A DNA stretch of 64,000 nt from Streptomyces filipinensis (lineage in GTDB: Bacteria > Actinomycetota > Actinomycetes > Streptomycetales > Streptomycetaceae). Under the pieces are notes generated by a model. The model was not told the DNA's origin. It made no database searches and saw only the letters and a program-made list of their open reading frames with translations. A program made the position numbers and the translations under genes. Location of the stretch: contig NZ_BMTD01000010.1 in NCBI RefSeq assembly GCF_014649495.1, forward strand, positions 75,067-139,066, given 5' to 3'. Below, piece by piece: positions 24,130 to 32,521 of this stretch (the stretch's first letter is position 1; every line of letters begins with the position of its first letter).

Positions 24130-26105
24130 TGGCCGTCGCCGCCGAGACGGCCGCACCGGCCGCGCCCCTGCGCCAGAGGGTGAGCCGCCCCATGGTGGTG
24201 GCCGCGATCCTGATCGTCTGGCTGGTGCTCTTCGCCGCCTTGCGCGGCCGGCAGACACTGACCCTCGCGGCGGCCGATCTCACCGGTCTGCACCGCCGGC
24301 TGAACGACCTCAACGACAGCATCGGAGCGGGCCGCAACTCCAACCCGGTCTTCCTGTACTTCTTCAACGAGATCCGCCTGGCCATCGACAACCTGGTCAC
24401 CTTCGTCCAGTCACTGATCTCCCAGCCCACCGGCAGCCGCCCGGTGCCGCAGATCGGCTGGCTCGGCGTCGTCGGGCTCACCGGCTACGTCTCCTGGGCC
24501 CTGGGCAACTGGCGGGTCGCCCTGCTGGCCGTGGCAGGCTTCACCTTCTTCGGGCTGCAGGGCCTGTGGCAGGAGAGCATGGACACGCTGGCGCTGACGC
24601 TGTCGGCGGTCGCCGTGGCGCTGCTCATCGGCATCCCGATCGGCGTGTGGGCCGGCCTCTCCGACCGTTTCAACCGGATCATGACGCCCTTCCTGGACTT
24701 CATGCAGACGATGCCGACCTTCGTCTACCTCGCCCCGCTGACCCTGATCTTCCTCATCGGCGGGGCCTCCGCCGTGATCACCACGGTGATCTACGCCGCG
24801 CCGCCCGCCATCCGCATCACCGCGCACGCCATCCGCTCCGTGCCCGAGACCACCGTCGAGGCGGCGGACTCGCTCGGCACGACACGCGCGCAGCAACTGC
24901 TGAAGGTGCTGCTGCCGATGTCCAGGCGCACCGTGGTCATGGGCGTCAACCAGACCATCATGGCCGCCCTGGCCATGGTGACCATCGCCGCCCTGATCGA
25001 CGCCCCCGGCCTCGGCAAGACCGTCGTGCAGGCCCTGCAGTCGCTCGACGTCGGGACCGCCTTCAACGCCGGCCTCGCCATCGTCGTCATGGCCATCGTG
25101 CTGGACCGGGTCACCACCGCGGCGGCCGCACGCACCGAGGCGGCCCGCCGCACGGGCGGGCGGCTCCTGCGGTGGCGCCGGCCGCTGCTGGTGGCGGGCG
25201 GGATCGGGGCCGCCGCCTTGGTCTACCTGTCCCACACCTACGTCTGGGCGGCCGAGTTCCCCGGCAACGGCGGCACCGGTGGTCACATCGCGAGCGCGGC
25301 CGACACGGCGACCACCTGGCTGCAGGACCATCTCTCGGGCGTGACCAACGCCGTGCGGGACGCGATCACCAACGGCCTGCTCAACCCGTTCCAGACGCTG
25401 CTCACCGACTCCCCGTGGTGGCTCGTCGGCGTCACCCTGGTCGCGCTCGGCGCGGTGCTCGGCGGCCGGTGGGCCGCGGTGACGGCCGCGGTGTGCGTCG
25501 GGCTGCTGGTCGGCACGGGCCTGTGGTCGGACAGCATGACGACGCTCGCCTCGACCGCCGTGGCCACGGTGCTGGTGATGCTGCTCGGCGCGGTCTTCGG
25601 CGTGTGGATGGGACGCAGCGCGCTGGTGGACCGGCTGGTGCGGCCCACCCTGGACGCGGCGCAGGTCATGCCGCCGTTCGTCTATCTCGTGCCGTTCCTG
25701 GCCCTCTTCGGTGCCACCCGGTTCACCGCGATCGTCGCGGCCGTCGTCTACGCGGCACCGGTCGCCATCAAGATCATCGCGGACGGTGTGCGCAACGTGC
25801 CCGAGTCCACCGTGGAGGCGGCCACCTCGGCCGGGTGCAACACCTGGCAGATCATCACCAAGGTCCAACTGCCGATGGCACGCGGCGCCCTGACCCTCGC
25901 GACCAACCAGGGTCTGATCTATGTGCTGTCGATGGTTGTGGTGGGCGGCCTGGTAGGGGCCGGCGCCCTCGGCTACGACGTCGTGGCCGGTTTCTCGCAG
26001 GGAGAGCTGTACGGCAAGGGGCTGGCGGCGGGACTCGCCATCGTACTGCTCGGAGTCATGTTCGACCGGATCACTCAGGCTGCGGCCCGACGCACCAGGG
26101 CATAA
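24129..26105 (+). CDS. Glycine betaine ABC transporter permease, two fused permease domains
   Basis: 658 residues, about twice a normal ProW/OpuAB subunit. Two full binding-protein-dependent permease domains are arranged in tandem. The first contains SMDTLALTLSAVAVALLIGI and MQTMPTFVYLAPL with the EAA loop EAADSLGTTRAQQLLKVLLP. The second repeats this as SMTTLASTAVATVLVMLLGA, AQVMPPFVYLVPF and EAATSAGCNTWQIITKVQLP. The pair probably replaces a homodimer by a single pseudodimeric chain. Overlaps the ATPase gene by four bases; the binding-protein gene follows after 13 bases. Confidence 0.9.
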   Translation: MAVAAETAAPAAPLRQRVSRPMVVAAILIVWLVLFAALRGRQTLTLAAADLTGLHRRLNDLNDSIGAGRNSNPVFLYFFNEIRLAIDNLVTFVQSLISQPTGSRPVPQIGWLGVVGLTGYVSWALGNWRVALLAVAGFTFFGLQGLWQESMDTLALTLSAVAVALLIGIPIGVWAGLSDRFNRIMTPFLDFMQTMPTFVYLAPLTLIFLIGGASAVITTVIYAAPPAIRITAHAIRSVPETTVEAADSLGTTRAQQLLKVLLPMSRRTVVMGVNQTIMAALAMVTIAALIDAPGLGKTVVQALQSLDVGTAFNAGLAIVVMAIVLDRVTTAAAARTEAARRTGGRLLRWRRPLLVAGGIGAAALVYLSHTYVWAAEFPGNGGTGGHIASAADTATTWLQDHLSGVTNAVRDAITNGLLNPFQTLLTDSPWWLVGVTLVALGAVLGGRWAAVTAAVCVGLLVGTGLWSDSMTTLASTAVATVLVMLLGAVFGVWMGRSALVDRLVRPTLDAAQVMPPFVYLVPFLALFGATRFTAIVAAVVYAAPVAIKIIADGVRNVPESTVEAATSAGCNTWQIITKVQLPMARGALTLATNQGLIYVLSMVVVGGLVGAGALGYDVVAGFSQGELYGKGLAAGLAIVLLGVMFDRITQAAARRTRA

Positions 26106-26118
26106 GGAGCACGACACC

Positions 26119-27084
26119 ATGGCAAGACACTGGCGAGCCGGCACGGCCGGCCTGGCCGTCCTCGGCCTCACCCTCACGGCGTGCGCGGGGGCGAAGGTCG
26201 GCGACCCCTCCTCGGCGGGTGCCAAGGGCTCGGGTGGCAAGTGCGGCACGTTCAACCTGGCCGTCAACCCCTGGGTGGGCTACCAGGCGGACGCGGCGGT
26301 GGTCGCGTACGTCGCCGAGCACGACCTCGGCTGCAAGGTCACCAAGAAGGACCTGAAGGAGGAGATCGCCTGGCAGGGCTTCGGAACCGGTGAGGTCGAC
26401 GCCGTCCTGGAGAACTGGGGCCATGACGATCTGAAGAAGAAGTACATCACCGGACAGAAGACCGCCGTCGAGGCGGGCACCACCGGCAACAAGGGCGTCA
26501 TCGGCTGGTTCGTGCCGCCGTGGCTCGCCAAGGCCCACCCGGACATCACCGACTGGAAGAACCTCGACAAGTACGCGGCCGACTTCAAGACCTCCGAGTC
26601 CGGCGGCAAGGGCCAACTGCTCGACGGCGACCCGTCCTACGTCACCAACGACGCGGCCCTGGTGAAGAACCTGAAACTCGACTTCAAGGTGGTGTACGCG
26701 GGCAGCGAGACCGCCCTCATCCAGGCGTACCGGACCGCCGAGAAGAACAAGCAGTGGGTGATCGGCTACTTCTACGAGCCGCAGTGGTTCCTGTCCGAGG
26801 TGCCGCTGGTCAAGGTCAACCTCCCCCCGTACCGGACGGGCTGCGACGCCGACGCTGCCAAGATCGCCTGTGACTATCCCGTCTACGACCTGGACAAGAT
26901 CGTCAGCGCGCAGTTCGCCAGGTCGGACAGCCCGGCGTACCGGCTGGTGAAGAACTTCCACTGGACCAACGACGACCAGAACACCGTGGCCAGGTACATC
27001 GCGGTGGACAAGATGACCGACGACGCGGCGGCCAGGAAGTGGGTCGACGCCCACCGCGACAAGGTCGAGGCCTGGCTGAAGTAA
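26119..27084 (+). CDS. Glycine betaine-binding lipoprotein of the ABC transporter (OpuAC domain)
   Basis: 321 residues. Lipoprotein signal ending LTLTAC (Cys22). The OpuAC-type ligand domain starts NLAVNPWVGYQADAAVV and contains tryptophans and tyrosines suited to caging a quaternary ammonium (ENWGHDD, GWFVPPWL, GYFYEPQWFL). It is tethered outside the membrane and delivers betaine (or choline/carnitine) to the fused permease. ATG start after AAGGAG. Last gene of the betB operon, closed by a 17-bp hairpin at 27108-27150. Confidence 0.9.
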   Translation: MARHWRAGTAGLAVLGLTLTACAGAKVGDPSSAGAKGSGGKCGTFNLAVNPWVGYQADAAVVAYVAEHDLGCKVTKKDLKEEIAWQGFGTGEVDAVLENWGHDDLKKKYITGQKTAVEAGTTGNKGVIGWFVPPWLAKAHPDITDWKNLDKYAADFKTSESGGKGQLLDGDPSYVTNDAALVKNLKLDFKVVYAGSETALIQAYRTAEKNKQWVIGYFYEPQWFLSEVPLVKVNLPPYRTGCDADAAKIACDYPVYDLDKIVSAQFARSDSPAYRLVKNFHWTNDDQNTVARYIAVDKMTDDAAARKWVDAHRDKVEAWLK

Positions 27085-27107
27085 CCGGGCCCCGGCAGGT
27101 CGAACAC

Positions 27108-27150
27108 GCCCGGCGGGCGGTGCGTTCCAGGTGCGCACCGCCCGCCGGGC
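27108..27150 (+). terminator. Strong hairpin terminator of the betB-transporter operon
   Basis: Perfect 17-bp stem GCCCGGCGGGCGGTGCG (27108-27124) with its complement (27134-27150) and 9-base loop TTCCAGGTG, 23 bases after the stop codon. Confidence 0.8.
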
Positions 27151-27234
27151 ATTGCCGTGTCCCGGGGCGGTGTTCCGGGGCGTTTTCCGACGTCACGGCC
27201 CCCTTGACACCCCCTTCCGCGGGGGGCACATTGA

Positions 27235-27270
27235 GTTGCGCAACCTGAATCAAGTTGCGTGAAGGGCAAC
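27235..27270 (+). promoter_or_regulatory. Tandem IclR-type boxes upstream of the dimethylglycine dehydrogenase
   Basis: GTTGCGCAACCTGAATC (27235-27251) and a near-perfect GTTGCGTGAAGGGCAAC (27254-27270), 19 bp apart, ending 22 bases before the ATG. Confidence 0.68.
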
Positions 27271-27292
27271 ATTGAGATGCGGAGGTTGGGCG

Positions 27293-29731
27293 ATGGCGGG
27301 ACCCCGGGTGGTCATCATCGGAGCGGGTGTCGTGGGAGCGGCCCTCGCGGACGAGCTCTCCGCACGCGACTGGGCCGAAGTGACCGTGGTCGACCAGGGC
27401 CCCCTCCCGGCCACCGGGGGATCCTCCTCGCACGCCCCGGGCCTGGTCTTCCAGACGAACCCCTCGAAGACCATGACGGAGCTGGCCCGCTACACGGTGG
27501 AGAAGTTCTGCTCCCTCGACGTCGCCGGCGAGCCCTGCTTCCTGCAGGTCGGCGGCCTGGAGATCGCGACGACTCCCGAGCGGCTCGCCGAACTCCACCG
27601 CCGCCACGGCTGGATCACCGCCTGGGGCATCGAGGGCCGCCTGCTGACCCCCGACGAGTGCGTGGAGCAGCACCCGCTCGTCGACCGCGCCAAGGTCCTC
27701 GGCGGCCTCCTGGTCCCCACCGACGGCCTAGCCAAGGCCGTCCTCGCCGTCGAGGCGCAGATCCGCCGGGCCACCGAGCGCGGCGTGCGCTTCCTCGCGC
27801 GCCACGAAGTCCTCGACATCCGGCAGGACGATGGCCGGGTGACCGCCGTCGTGACCGACCAGGGTGAGCTGCCCGCCGACATCGTGGTGTGCTGCGCCGG
27901 CATCTGGGGCCCGAGGATCGCCCGCATGGCCGGGATGAACCTGCCGCTCACGCCGCTCGCCCACCAGCTCGCCTGGACCGGCCCGGTCCCCGCCCTCGCC
28001 GGCCAGACCGAGGAGGCGGTCCGCCCGATCCTGCGCCACCAGGACGCCGACCTCTACTACCGCGACCGCTTCGACGGCATCGGCATCGGCTCCTACGGGC
28101 ACCGGCCGATGCCCGTCTCCGCCGACGACATCCTCTCCTTCGACGAGGCCGAGGAGATGCCGTCGGTCCTGAAGTTCACCGAGGAGGACTTCGAGGACGC
28201 CTGGACCGAGACCCAGTCCCTGCTCCCGGCGACCCGCGAGGCCAAGGTCGAGGAGGGCATCAACGGCCTGTTCTCCTTCACCACCGACGGCTTCCCGCTG
28301 CTCGGCGAGTCCCCGGACGTCAAGGGCTTCTGGGTCGCCGAGGCCGTCTGGGTCACCCACTCCGCGGGCGTCGGCCGGGCCGTCGCCGAATGGCTGGTCG
28401 ACGGCCACTGCTCCTCCTTCGACCTGCACGAGTGCGACGTCAACCGCTTCGAGCCGCACCAGCTGACCCCGCAGTACGTCCTGGCGCGCGACTGCCGCAA
28501 CTTCGCCGAGGTCTACGACATCCTCCACCCCCTGCAGCCCTCGGGTGCACCACGCCCGATCCGCACCAGCCCCTTCTACGCCCGCCAGCAGCGACACGGC
28601 GGGTTCTTCCTGGAGGCGAACGGCTGGGAACGCCCCCAGTGGTACGAGGCCAACGCGCCGCTGGTCGAGGGCAGGAACATCCCCACCCCCAACGACTGGG
28701 CCGCGCGGTACTGGTCACCCATCGTCGGCGCCGAGGCCCAGGTCACCCGGGAGACCGTCGCGCTGTACGACATGACGGCCCTCAAGCGCCTGGAGGTCAG
28801 CGGCCCCGGCGCCGCCGACTTCCTGGAGGGCCTGGTCACCGGCAGGGTCGCCAAGTCCGTCGGGTCGGTGACGTACACCCTGCTGCTGGACCACGACGGC
28901 GGCATCCGCAGCGACATCACCGTGGCCCGCCTCGCCCGCGACCTCTTCCAGGTCGGCGCCAACGGCAACCTGGACCTGGACTGGTTCACCCGCCACCTGC
29001 CCGCCGACGGCCGCGTCCAGGTCCGCGACATCACCCCCGGCACCTGCTGCATCGGCCTGTGGGGTCCGCTGGCCCGCGAGGTCCTGCAGCCGCTGACGGA
29101 CGACGACTTCTCGGCCGACGGCCTGAAGTACTTCCGCGCCAAGCGCGCCCACATCGGCTCCGTCCCGGTCACCGCGATGCGCCTGTCGTACGTCGGCGAA
29201 CTCGGCTGGGAGCTGTACACCACCGCCGACCTGGGCCAGAAGCTGTGGGACACCCTGTGGGCCGCGGCCGGACCGCTCGGCGGCATCGTCGCCGGCCGCG
29301 GCGCCTTCAACAGCCTCCGCCTGGAGAAGGGCTACCGCTCCTTCGGCACCGACATGACCTACGAGCACGACCCCTACGAGGCCGGCGTCGGCTTCGCCGT
29401 CAGGCTCGACAAGGGCGACTTCATCGGCAAGGCGGCGCTGGAGCGCCGTAAGGCGGACGTGCGCAGGAAGCTGACCTGCCTGACCATCGAGGACCCGCGG
29501 TCGGTCGTGATGGGCAAGGAGCCCGTGTACGACGGCGAACGGGCCGTCGGGTACGTCACCAGCGCCGCGTACGGCTACACGATCGGCAAGGGCATCGCGT
29601 ACGCGTGGCTGCCGGCGGAACTCGCCGTGCCGGGAACCACCGTGCACATCGGCTACTTCGACCAGCGCGTCGAGGCGGTCGTCGCCGAGGAGCCCTTGTT
29701 CGACCCGGCCATGTCCCGTCTGCGCGGCTGA
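27293..29731 (+). CDS. Dimethylglycine/sarcosine dehydrogenase-like flavoprotein with folate (GcvT) domain
   Basis: 812 residues. The N-terminal FAD-dependent DAO domain has IGAGVVGAA (residues 9-17) and SSHAPGL, where His47 aligns with the histidine that carries covalent FAD in mammalian dimethylglycine dehydrogenase. From about residue 430 a FAO/GcvT-type tetrahydrofolate-binding module follows (LYDMTALKRLEVSGPGA, YVGELGWELY, RLEKGYRSFGTD). It should oxidise an N-methyl group of dimethylglycine or sarcosine and hand it to THF as methylene-THF. Which of the two substrates is used cannot be told; no separate sarcosine oxidase is present in the window. GGAGG lies seven bases before the ATG. 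Confidence 0.88.
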   Translation: MAGPRVVIIGAGVVGAALADELSARDWAEVTVVDQGPLPATGGSSSHAPGLVFQTNPSKTMTELARYTVEKFCSLDVAGEPCFLQVGGLEIATTPERLAELHRRHGWITAWGIEGRLLTPDECVEQHPLVDRAKVLGGLLVPTDGLAKAVLAVEAQIRRATERGVRFLARHEVLDIRQDDGRVTAVVTDQGELPADIVVCCAGIWGPRIARMAGMNLPLTPLAHQLAWTGPVPALAGQTEEAVRPILRHQDADLYYRDRFDGIGIGSYGHRPMPVSADDILSFDEAEEMPSVLKFTEEDFEDAWTETQSLLPATREAKVEEGINGLFSFTTDGFPLLGESPDVKGFWVAEAVWVTHSAGVGRAVAEWLVDGHCSSFDLHECDVNRFEPHQLTPQYVLARDCRNFAEVYDILHPLQPSGAPRPIRTSPFYARQQRHGGFFLEANGWERPQWYEANAPLVEGRNIPTPNDWAARYWSPIVGAEAQVTRETVALYDMTALKRLEVSGPGAADFLEGLVTGRVAKSVGSVTYTLLLDHDGGIRSDITVARLARDLFQVGANGNLDLDWFTRHLPADGRVQVRDITPGTCCIGLWGPLAREVLQPLTDDDFSADGLKYFRAKRAHIGSVPVTAMRLSYVGELGWELYTTADLGQKLWDTLWAAAGPLGGIVAGRGAFNSLRLEKGYRSFGTDMTYEHDPYEAGVGFAVRLDKGDFIGKAALERRKADVRRKLTCLTIEDPRSVVMGKEPVYDGERAVGYVTSAAYGYTIGKGIAYAWLPAELAVPGTTVHIGYFDQRVEAVVAEEPLFDPAMSRLRG

Positions 29732-29817
29732 CCGAGGGGAACAGGTGCGGCCGTGACCCGTACGGGGTGCGGCCCGCCCGGCCGACGGCGGCGTGCCCCG
29801 CGGCGGGCGGGGGAGGC

Positions 29818-30615
29818 TCAGCCCACGTGACCCATCCGGTGGCTGATCTCCTCCGCCCCCTTGAGCAGCAGGGGAGCGAGCTCGTGGATGCGCTTCTCGG
29901 TGAAGCGGTACGCCGGGCCGGAGGCGCTGAGGGCGGCGATGACCTCGCCGTCCCGGGAACGGATCGGGGCGGCCATGGCGTGCAGCCCGATCTCCAGCTC
30001 CTCCAGCGTCACCGCGTACCCGCGCTCCCGCGCCTCGGTGAGGTTCTTCTCCAGCTTCGTCCTGGCGGTCAGCGTGTGCGGCGTCAGCTTCTGCGGTCCG
30101 GATGCCGCGAGCACCCGGGCGCGCTCCTTCGCCGGCAGGTGGGCCAGCAGGATCTTGCCGCTGGAGGTGGCGTGCACCGGGGTGAGCTGACCGACCCAGT
30201 TGTGGGTGCCGACCGCTCCGGGGCCGCGCACCTGGTAGAGGTTGACCGCGTAGTGCTCCTGCAGGACCGCGATGTTGACGGTCTCGCCGATCTCCTCGGC
30301 CAGGCGCTCGCACACCGGGCGGCCCTGCTGGGTGATGTCGAGCCGGCCCGTGACCGCCCCCGCCAGGCGTACGATGCCGAAACCGAGCCGGTACTTGCCC
30401 CGCTCGCCGGCCTGCTCGACCAGGCCGCGCGCCTCCAGCGCCCCGAGCAGGCGGAACGCCGTCGACTTGTGGACGTCGATCTCGGCGGCGACCTCGCTGA
30501 CACCCGCCTCACCCCGCTGGGCGAGGATCTCCAGGACGCTGACGGCACGGTCGACGGACTGCACCCCGCTCACCGCGGGAGCTGCTGTTTCGCTGTCTGC
30601 GGTGTAGTTGCTCAT
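29818..30615 (-). CDS. IclR-family transcriptional regulator (copy 2)
   Basis: 265 residues, the same length as the copy at 17.7 kb and nearly identical over the helix-turn-helix (QSVDRAVSVLEILAQRGEAG) and most of the effector domain. Differences cluster at residues 165-195 (ERARVLAASGPQKLTPHTLT here). Convergent with the dehydrogenase gene at the far end of the island. The start codon sits inside a GTTGC-N7-GCAAC box. A duplication with divergence of effector specificity (for example choline versus betaine or dimethylglycine) is a reasonable inference. Confidence 0.92.
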   Translation of the reverse strand: MSNYTADSETAAPAVSGVQSVDRAVSVLEILAQRGEAGVSEVAAEIDVHKSTAFRLLGALEARGLVEQAGERGKYRLGFGIVRLAGAVTGRLDITQQGRPVCERLAEEIGETVNIAVLQEHYAVNLYQVRGPGAVGTHNWVGQLTPVHATSSGKILLAHLPAKERARVLAASGPQKLTPHTLTARTKLEKNLTEARERGYAVTLEELEIGLHAMAAPIRSRDGEVIAALSASGPAYRFTEKRIHELAPLLLKGAEEISHRMGHVG

Positions 30616-30642
30616 GGCGCAACTATACGTGCGCTGTGCCGT
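30607..30642 (-). promoter_or_regulatory. IclR-type box over the start of iclR copy 2
   Basis: GTTGCTCATGGCGCAAC (30607-30623) has both half-sites intact and spans the regulator's start codon. The element 19 bp on (30626-30642) is too degenerate to count on its own. Confidence 0.6.
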
Positions 30643-30743
30643 GAAACGCGGCGGCCGGAACACCGGGGTGAACGCCGGTATACCACGGCTCGCCCCCCAC
30701 GGGTCGCCGTGACGGCCCGCCCTTGTGAGCGTGTCGCACCGAG

Positions 30744-30777
30744 GGCCGGCGGCGCTCGTGACGCCCTGCCGCCGGCC
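30744..30777 (-). terminator. Hairpin between the MFS gene and iclR copy 2
   Basis: 10-bp stem GGCCGGCGGC / GCCGCCGGCC with a 14-base loop, 170 bases past the MFS stop on the minus strand. The rest of this 333-base intergenic stretch (30616-30948) holds the iclR box and nothing else I can recognise. Confidence 0.45.
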
Positions 30778-30948
30778 GCCACGGTGAGCCCGGACGCCAT
30801 GACGGGGCGAGGGCCGCCATGGCCTCTGCCGGCCGGGGTGAAGGTCCCCGCGCCGTCCGCACCATGTGGCCGACGAGTGCATGGTCCACGAGGAGTCGCG
30901 ATGACGCGGTGCCGGTAGCGGGGGAGCGGTGCGTGAACCGGCGGGTGG

Positions 30949-32280
30949 CTACACGCTTTCGGCTCGGCTCGGCGCCGGCGCCGCGGGGGCGCCGGCCGTG
31001 GAGTCCTGCGCGGGCAGGGTGAGGAAGAGGGTCATGCCGGCGCTCGCCAGGTACAGGCCGGCGAAGATCCACATCACGCCCTGGACGCCGAGCGGCCCGA
31101 GGAAGAGGGCGACCACGGCCGGGCCCACGAACGTGCTGGCCCCCGCGCCGAGATTCAGCGCCGACATCGCCTGGCCCTTGTGCTCCGGTGCCAGTGAGGG
31201 CATGAGCGCCGACAGCGGTACGTATCCGGCGAGCGTCGCACCGAAGAGGCTCACCAGGACCATGGCCAGTGCGAAGTCGTCACCGGAGGCCACCGTGCCG
31301 TAGTACAGCAGGAGCGTGGTGATCGCGCAGCCCACCCCACCGAACCAGGCGACGGTGCGCTGCCAGCCCAGCCGGTCGCCGACGAGGCCGAACAGCAGGT
31401 TGAAGAAGATGTTGGTGGCGAACATCGCCGACAGCAGCCGCAGCCACTCGGTCAGGGAGAAGCCCAGCGTGTCGGTGAAGAAGACCGGCAGGAAGACCAG
31501 AAACCCGAACTGCGCGGCGGTGTTGATGGTGCGCACCACCGCACCGACGCCGATGCGCGGCTTGCGCCAGACGATGGAGAGCGAGCCGAGCAGCGTGGCC
31601 ACCGGGCGCTCACCGGGGGGCGCCAGCCGGCTCCTGCCCGTCGGCTCGCGCACGAGGAGTACGGCGATCAGGCCGCCCACCGCCACCAGGGCCAGCGCGA
31701 ACCACAGGGTGCGGTACGTGCCCATCCACGGCACCGTGAAACTGGCGACCAGCGAGCCGAGGGTGGGCAGCCCGCCGGTGAAGGCGAACCAGAACCACCC
31801 CACGGCGGAGCCGAGCCGGTGCCGGGGCGTCACCGCCGTCACCCACACCAGGAAGCCGTAGGCGAAGAGCGGATAACCGAAGCCGCGCAGACCATAGCTG
31901 ACCAGCAGCAGCCCGTAGTGGTGCGTCGGGACCGCGATGCCGAGAAAGGCCACCTGCAGCGTGGCCCAGATGCCGAGGCCCAGCATCATCACGCGGCGCG
32001 GGCCCCACAGGTCGGAGAGCGCACCGGAGAACCAGGCGGACACGCTCGCCGTCACGCCGTACACGGTGAACAGCAGCGCCACGCGCTCCTTGGAGACGCC
32101 GTCGTGCAGCAGATAGGGCGAGAGGAATCCCGATTCGACACCGTCGCCGATCATGAAGATCAGAACACCGAGAAAACCCCAGGAAAGGGCCTTCGGAATG
32201 CCGATACGGTCCAGGAAGTGATGGGGCCCGCTTTTCGCGGTCACGGAAGGGGGATTCAGGGGGACGGTCACGGCGGACAC
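30949..32280 (-). CDS. MFS transporter, polyol/sugar permease type
   Basis: 443 residues, 12 membrane segments. Opens FLDRIGIPKALSWGFLGVLI, with the loop-2 motif GALSDLWGPRRVMM and a central charged loop between helices 6 and 7. The layout resembles the ribitol/arabitol (polyol) permease group, probably proton symport. Start GTG at 32280 with only a weak AAGAAG site. Downstream of the deoR gene on the same strand; a 16-bp motif shared with the deoR promoter lies at 32506-32521, so it is likely the uptake system of this locus. Confidence 0.83.
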   Translation of the reverse strand: MSAVTVPLNPPSVTAKSGPHHFLDRIGIPKALSWGFLGVLIFMIGDGVESGFLSPYLLHDGVSKERVALLFTVYGVTASVSAWFSGALSDLWGPRRVMMLGLGIWATLQVAFLGIAVPTHHYGLLLVSYGLRGFGYPLFAYGFLVWVTAVTPRHRLGSAVGWFWFAFTGGLPTLGSLVASFTVPWMGTYRTLWFALALVAVGGLIAVLLVREPTGRSRLAPPGERPVATLLGSLSIVWRKPRIGVGAVVRTINTAAQFGFLVFLPVFFTDTLGFSLTEWLRLLSAMFATNIFFNLLFGLVGDRLGWQRTVAWFGGVGCAITTLLLYYGTVASGDDFALAMVLVSLFGATLAGYVPLSALMPSLAPEHKGQAMSALNLGAGASTFVGPAVVALFLGPLGVQGVMWIFAGLYLASAGMTLFLTLPAQDSTAGAPAAPAPSRAESV

Positions 32281-32505
32281 CTTCTTGCGGAAATAGGGAG
32301 AGCGGAGTGCCGTACGGCGTGGGACCGATGAAAAGTCCGCTCAGGGGTGGGGTCAATCCGTCGTGGGAAAGACCTCGCCGGCCGTGTGACCCGTCGTGTG
32401 AGGTTGCCGTTCCGCCCCTCTGTGCCCGGCCCGGCGCAGGACCGGTCGCCGCTGGTCAGGGCCGTGTGCGGAGTGCCGCCATGGGGGGTGCGCCAAGTGA
32501 GAACC

Positions 32506-32521
32506 GTGTGATGTTCACGTG
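32506..32521 (-). promoter_or_regulatory. Candidate DeoR-protein site upstream of the MFS gene
   Basis: GTGTGATGTTCACGTG, matching the site before deoR (33376-33391, read on the other strand) at 13 of 16 positions. It overlaps the last codons of deoR. Confidence 0.45.

Noticed and set aside
29732..29817. GC-rich inverted segments between the dehydrogenase and iclR copy 2
   Set aside because: Only short interrupted complementarity; not convincing as a terminator compared with the perfect stems elsewhere.
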